In this document: piece after piece, positions 1 to 11,300 of the stretch | Layout of the letters: each line of letters begins with the position of its first letter | How positions within the stretch are numbered: position 1 is the first letter of the stretch | From: Hygrophila difformis | Taxonomy: Eukaryota > Streptophyta > Magnoliopsida > Lamiales > Acanthaceae | Reading direction: 5' to 3' | Length of the DNA: 64,000 bases | NCBI GenBank assembly: GCA_030278955.1 | Contig: JAOANR010000010.1 | Location: 14,243,086-14,307,085, forward strand | Notes under the pieces: generated by a model | What the model saw: the letters and a program-made list of their open reading frames with translations, nothing else | Told to the model about the DNA's origin: nothing | The model's database searches: none | Position numbers and translations under genes: made by a program

Positions 1-196
1 TTTGTGTAGAAAAATAAAAGTGTATTGAGAGTTGTACAGAATAGTAAAAGTGATTACTTTTAATGGGATTTAGAAACCATTAAGATTCTAATCATATTTG
101 TATTAATTAAATTTATCTAAAAAGGGAAAGTGACCATAATTCGTGGGACAACCCGAAGAGGAATACGAGCCACAATTCGTGGGACAGAGGGAGTAT
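1..196. mobile_element. Stowaway-like MITE, right part, cut by window start
   Basis: The end reads GGGACAGAGGGAGTA, the usual outer end of plant Stowaway-type (Tc1/mariner) MITEs, followed by TA-rich flank. The body closely resembles the right half of the elements at 19351-19841 and 31389-31883 (shared stretches such as GTGTAGAAAAATAAAAGTG), so it is a third member of that ~490-bp family. Confidence 0.75.
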
Positions 197-1708
197 GATA
201 CTATATTACTATTGCTTTATTATTTTCATAAAATACATTCATTGGTCGTTAAGGTGATTTATACGTATAAATGCATATACTGTTAAATTTTAATTGCAAT
301 TTTCGTTTTCTTTTCTCTAAGTTGGTAATGATACATTGTTTTAGATTTTTTGGTAAACGATTGTTTTAGATTTGATACAAAATTTTCACGTGTGCACATT
401 TCTATAAATCATAATTCAATTGGGATTTAATTAAGATTTAATTGGGTTCTAAGTTGGTGCCTTTTTTTTTTCGATTAATTGATTGATTAAGACACAATTT
501 AAAGAGAATAATATATGGAAAATAAAAAAGGGTAAAAAACAATTCATGGACGATGGAGGAGAAAAACAATTGGTTAAATAAAAATAAAAATAGAAGAGAC
601 GAATAAAAATCGGGTGAGAATTCGAACATAAAAATGAAGGTTGAGGACTTGTGCACTAACCAATAATGTATCGCCAGAATAAAACTTATTTTTATTATCT
701 TAAATCAAGCATTCGGCATAGGCTGTAAAAAATAAAATAAAAAAAATAAATTACATTTATAATTTGAATTCCCAGCTGAATAATGCTGAAATTATTTTTA
801 AACCAAATTGGTCAAGGTGAGATTATAAAATTGGTTGACAATTTCATTGCGGTAGAAATTTAAATATACTTTATTAATTTTTCTTGCTGCTTGTATAAAT
901 TTTTTTTTCTAAAAAGGTGGCTAGTCACTTTTGTCATTTTTTATTTCCTGATCGAAAAGCGCAGTCGGGCATGTATTTATTTATTGAATTATGCATAGGT
1001 TGACAGTTGGTCATATAATTTTTTTTTTTCGAGAATATATATCATCATTTTCAAAATATTTTTCTTTATTAATTCATAAGATAGTATTTTTTACTTTTTT
1101 TATGTATTAACAATTAATAGAAAAAATATTTATTTCTTGAAGAACAATCGTAAGCTCATCCACAATTTTTTTTCTTATTCATTTATCTCTTTAGGCGTAG
1201 TAATTAAGGAATAAAACTATAGGAATATAATATACTGAGGAAATTACTTGATAATATAATTCTCTATTATTGGTAAACATAAATAATTGTCCCTACTGTT
1301 AGATTGCCGACTGGTTCCTTGCCCAGTTGCCCTAATGTTTACTTTCTTTAAGATTACTAGGAAAAAAGGACAATCTATTGATTACACTCTTGTCTTTACT
1401 AATTATTCATTTTATTTATTTTTTTTTTCAGTCTACACTTTATTTTTTTTGATTAGCCAAAGGCCGGAAGTCTACACTTTATTTGTTCCATCATCAGTTG
1501 CGACGCCTATCTAGTGATTAATTAAATTAGATTTTCCTCATTTTCATACATTTTCCGTGTTGTTCTTGTTTTTTTTTAAAAAAAATTTTGCATGGATCCT
1601 CTATAAATATGCAAATTCATATGTTAAAACATGCTCTTTAAAAACATTCATTTTTTCGATACATGATTGTCATTTTTTTAAAAAAAAAAAAAACCTCCAT
1701 TTTGCTAT
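197..1708. other. AT-rich intergenic DNA, possible SINE remnant
   Basis: No gene is recognisable here; short reading frames have no family features. Around 441-672 the minus strand carries tRNA-promoter-like blocks: GGTTAGTGCAC (A-box-like) and GTTCGAATTCTC (B-box-like), with a T-run near 463-470 that would be the tail. This suggests a degraded tRNA-derived SINE, but no TSD was resolved. Confidence 0.4.
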
Positions 1709-1716
1709 CATATAAG

Positions 1717-2470
1717 TAGGGTGGATCAGTATGGCATACCGAAACTTCCCACCCATACCATTACCATACCGTAAATATCGGTATATGAAAAATAAATACC
1801 ATTACTATACCATAAATTCGGTATACCGAAACATTCGGTATAGAAGTTCGGTAATATCGATATGCCAATATAAAAAATTTTGTGAAATGAACGAGAATTT
1901 TCAAAGTAATGTAATTCACATAAAAAAATTAATAGAGCTTTAAATGAACTTTAGAGGTCATTAATAATATCTTCTAGCATAAATAAAATTAACCACGCAC
2001 TAGTTCCTTCTTTTGGATCTGCAAAAGTTTAAAAGAGAAAAAATAATTAGCAATATATAAATATAATTTGATATTTATTTATTTATATATGCCCATGATT
2101 AAAAAATTTAATACCTTCCTAAATCACACTAGAGTTGAAGATCAAATAGTACTACTTAATTTTAGGTTTTTTGAAATTAGGCTTGGCCTTAACTTTTTTT
2201 TTTTTGATTTAGTAATAAATATGTAATATAATATATTTTTCATTTTTTAAAAATATAATTATATATTTTATAATATATAATATATATCGGTATTTCGATA
2301 TTTTTGGTATACCGAATATCTTATATTTTGATACCGATAACATACAAAAAAATTCGGCACGACACTATACGTATCAAAAATTTTGGTAGACCATAAATTT
2401 CGATATATTCGACATTTTTCGATATGATACGATCGGTATACCGAGTTTTTGGCGAAATTATCCAACCCTA
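1717..2470. mobile_element. hAT-like nonautonomous element rich in GGTATACCG motifs
   Basis: Ends are TAGGGTGGAT on the left and ATCCAACCCTA on the right, imperfect terminal inverted repeats. The flanks CATATAAG (1709-1716) and CATACAAG (2471-2478) form an 8-bp TSD with one mismatch, which fits hAT. The interior is AT-rich with repeated palindromic CGGTATACCGA-type motifs near both ends. The same family recurs at 62548-63116. No transposase is present. Confidence 0.75.
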
Positions 2471-2478
2471 CATACAAG

Positions 2479-4257
2479 GGTCGAACTCTCAAAAAAAATA
2501 AACGCATAAGTCTACATTAGTGACTTAAGGTAATGTCTGAATGCACTTTAGTAATGCATTTGATGATGTGTTTGGCAATGTATAGCACCATAATCGATAT
2601 AATAAATCCTGAATACTTTTTGGTCTGTGCAGACTCTTTTGTCCTTATTAAATTTGATTCATCCTTCTTAATTTTAAAGGGTTAATCAGTTATTATAGAT
2701 CGTTCTTAAGTTTACACGTAATCTGCTGACTAATTACACGTCATCGGACACATCATCAATATCTATATTTAGAAAATAAATCTATCTATTAATATAACAA
2801 AATCTTGAAAAAATCTTCATATATATTTTAAAAAGATATAATAGATTACACATATATATAAATTATTTGATTGTATGCATAATATTTTAAACAATATTAA
2901 TACTATAATATTATTAAATAAACTTAATTAGGTTATAAATTTATGTTTAAAAAATATATAATCATATATCAATATAAGGAATATAATAATTATATTTTAA
3001 ATAAAAATATTTCATTGAAAATATGATGTAAACATTAAATTGATCCTAAAAATATTGATTAATGTAAAATGACCAATAACCTACAAAATGATATACCATT
3101 CTAAACAAATTCTACATATTTTTTTTCTTTTTAAAGAAGAAAAGAAAGAAAAGGAAAAAAAGACTAAATCACTTTATAGTTTAATTATTAGACATAATAT
3201 CCTTAATTCAGTAATCCTCATCTATTTCAGTATAAAATAAAAATGTATATAAAATTTGGAGTAAATGGTTATACAGTTTTTTTTTTTAAAAATAATCTGT
3301 ACTGTAAAAGAATATAAGAAGTATACCCCTAAAAGACTTGGTATTGGGTATAAATTCAATTTTAAGGCTTATAATAATAATGAATTAAAAAAACAAAAAT
3401 TAAATTAAATTAAATAAAAATATTAAATACCAAATTTTTTTTCATAATCAATTAAAAGAAAAAATTGGAGAAAATATTATGTACCAAAATAATATGTACA
3501 AAATTAACAGAGAATCAAAACGTAATTATAATTAAAATTTATTTTATAAAATTATGGATTAGTCCAAAAAACTAACCACAACAAAAATTTAAAATACATT
3601 ACGTAGTAAAATATGTTTTAAATGATGAAAAGATAACAAAAAATATAAATAATATTTTTTAAAAAACCTTTATGAATAATAGTCAAAATGTACAATATAT
3701 TAGGGGAGTAAAACTAATATTTTTTTTGAACTTTAATAATGCAAAATATACTCAATCAGTTCCGGTAATACCGTCCCAAAACTTTTGGGCACAATATTTT
3801 AGGTATAATGGGTTATTGTGATAAAATGGAGTAATTAGTTGATGCGATGTTGTTGATATTTATGGAGTAAGTTTTTTTCTAAAAAGTGAAATGTGACAAT
3901 TGTAGTGGGACATACCAAAAAGGAAAGGAATATTTATTTTCCACTTGCTCTCATCCACTTGCTCTCATCATTTTATATATTTAATTCATTCATCTTATTA
4001 TCTCATTTATTTTCCTTTTAATTTTTTTATTGCATGCATTTTAATCATTATTTAAGCAAAAGACTTGAAATTTCATGTAATCTAAAAAATACTATATTCT
4101 CATTTTATATCGTTATATTAGTTCAGTACCCGTGCGTAGCGGGCGAAAAAATATAGTTGTAATAATGGCTCAATAACATAACATTTACTCGAACCACCAT
4201 CACTGAAGGCTTGAGCCTTGAAGGCGGACATCACAGTCCGATCACAAAAATGCCCCA
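2479..4257. other. AT-rich intergenic DNA without recognised gene
   Basis: Very A/T-rich sequence with no convincing reading frame. Around 3760-3960 there is a worn half of a Stowaway-type repeat (ACCGTCCCAAAACTTTTGGGCAC). I searched for the missing first REC exon here and saw none. Confidence 0.5.
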
Positions 4258-4560
4258 TAAGAGTCTAATACCATCTCCAATAGCCAATACCAAACTCAAA
4301 CTCATTTTACAGTAAATGTCACATCAAACAATAAGTCATTTCCAACCATTTACACTAAACTCAAACTCAAAAGAATATTCTCTATATATTCTTTTCCATA
4401 CAAACTTATTTATTTTTTCAATCATACCCTTTATTTCTTATAAATTATACATTAACCCCACATAAATTCAATACTCATTAATTAAGAAAGAATTACATAA
4501 TTAGAATACCAATTACACTAAATGGCAGGACATACAAATTTATTTAAAAGCAAATAATTT

Positions 4561-4643
4561 TTATCCAACATCAAGAATTGAAATTTGTGTGTTTTCCCAC
4601 AAGTGTTCAACTAACGCATTACGAAGTTCAAAATGTGCATCTC
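4561..4643 (-). pseudogene. C-terminal remnant of a Harbinger-type transposase
   Basis: The minus strand reads RDAHFELRNALVEHLWE and then a short tail to a stop. In plant PIF/Harbinger transposases the C-terminus usually has an H.(Q/E)LxNxLVEHLW-like block, and this matches by eye. Only about 27 residues remain; the DDE catalytic part is gone. It supports the Harbinger assignment of the surrounding element. Confidence 0.5.
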
Positions 4644-4694
4644 TACTTCTCATGTTCGTGCATATGCTCAAGCTGCAGCAAGTGCGTATTTTTA

Positions 4695-4802
4695 CAGAAA
4701 AGAGCCAAAGAACAAGGTCAATCGGATCCTTTTGCAATCGGAACATATTCTCCGTATTTCAATAGTGTTGGAGGATCCGATGTTGATTTAGATGACTATT
4801 AA
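4695..4802 (+). pseudogene. Second-ORF C-terminal remnant in the Harbinger element
   Basis: A plus-strand frame ends QKRAKEQGQSDPFAIGTYSP... and runs to a TAA at 4800-4802, with an acidic tail. It points away from the transposase remnant next to it. Harbinger elements usually carry a Myb/SANT-like accessory ORF beside the transposase; this tail may be that ORF, but I infer it from position rather than from a recognised motif. Confidence 0.3.
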
Positions 4803-5343
4803 CTTAATTTTCCGTTTGCATAATTATTTGGTTGTTTAATCGTACATTTTTTTTTTAAAGTTTTTGAGATGTGTTATTTTTAATTATATTTTCATATGCT
4901 AATGTAAGTTTTTTAAATGATTGCCAAGATTCTATCAAAACTTTAAAAATTTAGTTATTTTTATGTTTAAAATTTATTTTATAAAGAAACCTTAAAATGT
5001 TTAGTCTAAATAAATGTAAAATAAATTTAATAAAAAATATATTAAGTACAAAATTATTAACCATAATACAAAATTAGATCAACATTCAATTTGTAAAATG
5101 GAGGGATGAGATTGCAATTATTTTAATTGCAAAAAGTGAAATAGGTTTGTGAATAGTAAAAACTCAAATTTGAGTATTTACTATTCATAAAACTAAAAAT
5201 AACTTAAAATATATTTAGTTTTAGGGTATTGTTGAAGAGAATATACCAACCTATTATTAGTTAGGCGTACCATTGGAGATGCTCTAAGTGCAGCCTACCA
5301 ATAATTTGACCCAATTACAAAATTAACGTGATATTCGACGCAG

Positions 5344-8300
5344 AGGACTACGATGAGTCACGTGCGGTGTCCCACGTGCGGAGGCTGCTCGATATTGTGG
5401 CGTGCACCACACGCTTCGCCAAAACGAAGTCCACCGGCGGAGGCGGAGCGCCAGATTCCCGTCCGAAGAAGATCAAAGTTCAGCTAAGCGCGACGGTTTC
5501 GACTTCGCCTGATGGAGAATCGAGGCCTTTGGATGCTCCTCCGCCGCCGGTATCTTCGAGTTACGATATGGCGGCGATCCATCCGATTCCGAAGCTTTCG
5601 GATTTCTATGAGTTATTCTCCTTCTCGCACCTCACACCGCCGATACTGCGTGCGTTTATTCTCTATGCTCTCTTCGCTTTCAACCTTTTTTTGCTTTTTT
5701 GCAATTGGTTGATTTGTTTGCTTTTGGTTGCAGAGCTGAAAAGAGTGGAGAGCAAAGAAGGGGCGACGAGAAGAGACGGTGATTATTTCGAAATGCAGGT
5801 GCGTCATTTACAGTAATTTCAATTTGTGAAACTTGTAGGGGTTTACTCAGTAAATTGGAATGTTCATCTTTTGTGAGGAACGCTTTTCATTTTTTTGTAC
5901 TCCTACTAGTTAATTTCATTTTGCTCTACTTCCTTGATCATGTAAAATAGTATTTTATATCGATGTAAAAACTTGTTGTTCAGATAGTACTCCTTGTGAC
6001 CAGATGTTGATTTTCAAATATTGTTGCTTTTAGAAACAATTGATTCTATGAAAATAAAGTTTTTCTTGGTGAGTGGATGACGTTACTAAGTAGTAATGGA
6101 CGTCCAGAATTGATGATCACCTGATGCATATGCAGATAAAGATTTGCAATGGAAAAACGATACAAGTGGTGGCATCAGCAAAAGGGTTCTATACACTGGG
6201 TAAACAATATACTCTGAGCCACACTCTCGTGGATCTTCTACAGCAGCAAAGTCAAGCTTTTCTCAATGTAAGTGACTTCCATATGAATTTCCCAATCCTC
6301 ACTCCAATGTTGATGTACCAAAGGGCTTTCTTAGGATTCTCAGTCTGTTGTGATTTTTGTTTTTTCATATTTTTTCATTATGTTGTGTACGCACAAGATA
6401 TTATCTTTATGTAGTTATTTTTATTTCTCAATCAATAGTTGATTGGATAAAAAGCTGCAGAAAAAAAAAGAATCAATCACACAAATTTGGTTTCGGATGT
6501 TGTTTACCAGTGATAAGTACTGCTAACCAAGGTTTTAAATGTCGTTATCGGTGTCGATATCGGACATATAAATTTATGAAAATTTCGGGGGAAATTTCGG
6601 AGATATTTGCAATTTTTTTAGAAAACCACATCGAGTTCCCGAGAGGATGAAAATGAAGATATTCCAAAATACCTTATCTCTGTTGCTATATAAACTAGCA
6701 ATATGTTGAAAATACTCATTCCATGATATACTATGTTCATAATATTGTTGATATCATGAACCATATTGATTGAAAGATTTTGACTTAAAATCGATGACAT
6801 AATCAACATGTGTTGAAGCATAAATTTTATTTTCTTAATTTTTTTTAAAAGAAGATATTTTTTAAAATTTAGAAAAAAAAAATTTCTAAAAAAAGTAAAA
6901 ATTTTGGGAAATTTCGGGAAATATCAGTTAAATTTCGGGAATTTTCGGGTTTCGGGGGAAATTTTGCAAAAAAAATAGTGTAGGTGAAATTTCGCTTTTA
7001 GGTGTCCCGAAACCGAAAATTTCGAGATTTCAGTCAAAATTTAAAACACTGCTGCTAACCATGATAAATATAAATGAATAGTTTTGACTTCGGGAATACT
7101 CAAAAGAAAATAATCATGCTTAGCTTCACAAGTTTAATAGTGACTTAGTGAGCTCTAATCCAGATAGTTATAATGTGCATCCACATACCAACCTTGTTGT
7201 GGTAAAGTCCAAGGAACAGTGAATATGTTATTTGTTCACTTGCAGGCATATGCATCATTGATGAAAGCTTTCATAGAACACAATAAGGTGACAATTCTTT
7301 TTGGTTTGGCTTAGTTATTATTAACTTTCATGTATATATAATATATATATATAATTCGAGAAAAGAAAAGAAATGAGTTGCTATGACATGGTTTTCAGTT
7401 TGGCAACCTTCCATATGGTTTCCGTGCCAACACCTGGCTTGTCCCCCCATCGATTATTGATTCGGTATCTCATTTTGTGCCCCTCCCAACTGAGGATGAG
7501 AACTGGGGAGGAAATGGTGGAGGTCAGGGAAGATTGGGAGAATATGATCACAGACCATGGGCAACCGACTTTGCAATATTAGCTAGGCTACCTTGCAAAA
7601 CTGAAGAAGAGAGAGTGATTCGAGATAGAAATGCATTTTTGGTTCATAATCTTTTCTTGGATGTTTCCATTTTTAAAGGTGTTTCATCAATACAAAATGT
7701 GATAGCTTCCACTCCTGCGGCTACATCAAATTTTCCTCCAGGTTCAATTGTGCATGAGAATCGCATAGGAGACCTATCCATTACAGTAAAAAAAGATGCT
7801 GCAGATGCAAGCTTGAAATGGGAACCAAAGATTATGGAATGTAGTTCTTTCAGTGAATCCACCAATGAAGTTTCCTTGAGAAATCTACTAAAAGGAGTTA
7901 CTGCTGACGAAAGTGTAGTGATACATGTGAGTAACTTTTACTCTGAACAGACAACTTAAACCTGTAGATAGCATTGCAAAAGAAAATTTGGAAGCAATAA
8001 TTTGGCTGTTAAAATAAGAAAAAATAGAAAGAAACATTTGAAAATTGTATGTTGTATTTGGAACCATAAGGATGTGGAGAGATTAATAGAAAAAGGGTGA
8101 AAAAATCTGGAAATTAATCTCTCCCCTTTGTGATGTGTTATTTTTCATTGTTAAGAGTGAAAAAATATGGCACTACTTGCAGGATACTTCTTCTATTGGT
8201 GTCGTTATTGTAAGACATTGTGGCTACACAGCAACAGTGAAGGTGGTTGGAGATGTGAAAAAAGGAAAGAGTCTTTTGCAGGATATTGACATTAAGGACC

Positions 8301-11300
8301 AACCTGATGGTGGGGCCAATGCGCTCAATATTAACAGGTTTTAATTCTTCTCTTTTCCCATTATTGCTGATAAAGGATCTTACCGCTCTATCAAGAGAAA
8401 TGAAATTTTGATGTGTGGATCTGCAAGAATCCTCTATGATGCTATAGAAGAATTGGAAGCATTTGGAATAATGAGGAATATATACTAATTTACCAGGAGT
8501 AGCATTATCATGTTTCTCCACTATGTGTTTTTCTGTTGAAATCATCATCTGACAAGAAATAGGTGAGCATAATCACTGGATATGTCCATAAGCATGTTTT
8601 GAGTGTTCTAGTAATATCAATCTAGGAAGATTTGGCTCATCTTGTCGCTTGTGCTGAATCTACCCACCATTGGAATGTTATGGTCGTACCTACGTTGGAA
8701 CATTGCTGTATGTCCCAGATAGTCATTGGCAAGATATACTGATTTGGGGTTGTTTTACAGCTTAAGAGTAATGCTCCATAAGCCATGTGCTGAATCATTT
8801 GTTGGGCACCAAAATCCTCAGACGAATATTACAGATGTTGGAACATCAGAGTATCTGGTCCACAACTTAATGAAAGACAGTCTAACAAAGTTAGAGAATA
8901 ATCCAGCAACAGGAAAAAACAGTATCAGGTGGGAGCTTGGTTCTTGCTGGGTGCAGCATCTGCAGAAAAAGGAAACACCAACAGATAAAAAACCTTCAAA
9001 CAATAAGGATGATAAAAAGGTTGAACCAGTGATTAAAGGACTTGGGAAACAGTTTAAGATGTTAAAGAAGAGAGTAAAACAGATGAAGGATGAAGGCCGT
9101 GATACTGAATCTAGTACCCATAGCATGGAAAACAACAGTAGAGATTTAAAAATATGTGAACCTAACTGTGAGTTACTGAAATATGTTCCCCAAGAGGCCC
9201 TATCACGCTTGAAGGAAACTGGAACTGGACTTCATACAATGGTAATGCTACCTTTTATTTGTATTTTTAATCCAACGTATAAGAGATAAAGTATATTTAT
9301 TTATAACTTGTTTGATGTATGTTTATAGTCTTTTGCCTTTGTTTACGAGGGTTTTTCATCTTTCTTCTTTTTTTAACTAAATATAATTAACCAGGGTAAT
9401 TTGGGAAAATAAAAGCAAAATTAATGAGTTCAAATGTTCAAATAATAAGAGAATGATCTGTTAGTATTGATAAATTGCTGTTTATTTCTTATGTAAAAAA
9501 AAAATGGTGGTAGTAGCTTTCTATTCCACTAATTAAGATGTATGAAAAACAGTTCATTTGTGGCATGGACTTATACACTACTGGTTCTGGCTATTTCTCA
9601 AAGCATGATTAATTGAATTACGTGATTTAATCAATTTGTGTGTGTTCCATCATTAGCAATATGTACCAATGTTGGTTTTTAAAGTATGAAATTCCATTGA
9701 TCATGATTTCCTTTTCTGGGGCAAGGATGTCAGATGTGCATGCAGTTGTGATGTTTATTCTCGCAAAGTACAATCAAACAAATATTCCCTAATTTAATCA
9801 GTTTCAGTAACCTAATTCTAATAATAAATATTCTCTAATTTAATCAGTTTCAGTAACCTAATTCTAATAATAATTCTGGTCTTCCTCATGCTCCTGCTTC
9901 TCCTGCTCTTGCTCCTGCTTGTGTGTATTGATTTATTCATTTTGCTTCAACATGCAGTCTGCAGATGAGCTGGTCAAGATGGCACATGAGTACTATGATG
10001 ATGTTGCTTTGCCCAAGCTGGTAGTGTGTCATTACTAGCTCGAATTATAATGTATTGGAATGGTACTGTGGTTTAGACCGAGCCCTCTTTGTTAATCTAT
10101 TATCTATTTCAGGTTACTGACTTCGCGTCACTTGAACTTTCTCCTGTCGATGGCCGTACTCTGACTGACTTCATGCATCTTAGAGGACTGCAGATGCGTT
10201 CTTTAGGTCACGTGGTGAGTGAAAGTCTCTCTAATACATTATATCTTTGTGTTTCATGGTGCATGTGTTCCCTCTGTAGTTCATATTTCAACATCATGGT
10301 TGTAATTATATTGAGTTCTTGAAACAGGTTGAACTTTCAGATAAGCTTCCTCATATACAGTCCCTTTGTATACATGAAATGGTCACTCGAGCTTTTAAGC
10401 ATGTTCTTCGAGCTGTCATTGCTTCTGTGAAGAGTGTGGATAACATGTCCTTGGCTGTAGCAACCGCCTTAAATTTCTTGCTTGGATCTTGCGATGCTGA
10501 AAACAATGATGGCAGTCATGAAGATCTCAAGTTACATTGGTTGCGGACATTTTTGGAGAAAAGATATGGTTGGAAACTGAAAGATGAATTTCAGTATTTG
10601 AGGAAGTTATCAATTCTCAGGGGACTTTGTCACAAGGTACTGTCTAAATTATTTTGTTGATCCTTAAACTGAAACGATTCATTGAAGTCCTCTTTTTTAG
10701 GTTGGGTTAGAGTTGGTACCCAAGGACTATGATTTGGAAAGCTCTACTCCATTCACGAAGTTTGACATCATCAGTGTAGTGCCAGTGTGCAAGGTAGGTG
10801 GAAAGACCCCTGTTGAAATATACTATGATTAATTAAAATGATAATTTGAAATAATATATATATTTTTTTCTTATTTCATACTTTACAGCATGCAGTGTGC
10901 TCTTCCGCTGATGGGAGAACTCTACTAGAATCCTCCAAGATTGCTCTAGATAAAGGAAAACTAGAAGATGCTGTTAATTATGGAACAAAGGTAATTTAAA
11001 CCTTATATATATATATAGATATATAATTATTCAGATATTTTTCTTGTGTCTCAATATTGATATGATGTTTTTGAAACCAAAGGCTCTGGTAAAGATGATA
11101 GCTGTCTGTGGTCCTTACCATCGTATGACTGCAAGTGCTTACAGTCTTCTTGCTGTTGTTCTGTATCACACTGGAGATTTTAACCAGGTAACGTACGGAT
11201 TGTTCTTGTTTCTTTTGATGTATACAGCCTACACAGCATTGAAGTTTTTTCTTGTCCTTGAGCAAGTTGTTAGAAGCGAAGTCTAAAAATGTATGAAGAG

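Larger units (their letters stand above)
4261..5284. mobile_element. PIF/Harbinger deletion derivative upstream of REC
   Basis: The element has a perfect TAA duplication on both sides (4258-4260 and 5285-5287). The termini share GAG...CATCTCCAAT: the left reads GAGTCTAATACCATCTCCAAT and the right end in reverse complement reads GAGCATCTCCAAT, so the left has about 8 extra bases. A 3-bp TAA/TTA target is typical of PIF/Harbinger. Inside, two short coding remnants point outwards (4561-4643 on minus, 4695-4802 on plus), as expected if the centre of a two-gene Harbinger element was deleted. It lies just before the first visible REC exon. Confidence 0.75.

Noticed and set aside
5613..5807. Minus-strand frame opposite REC exon 1/intron 1
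   Set aside because: Antisense shadow crossing an exon-intron boundary.
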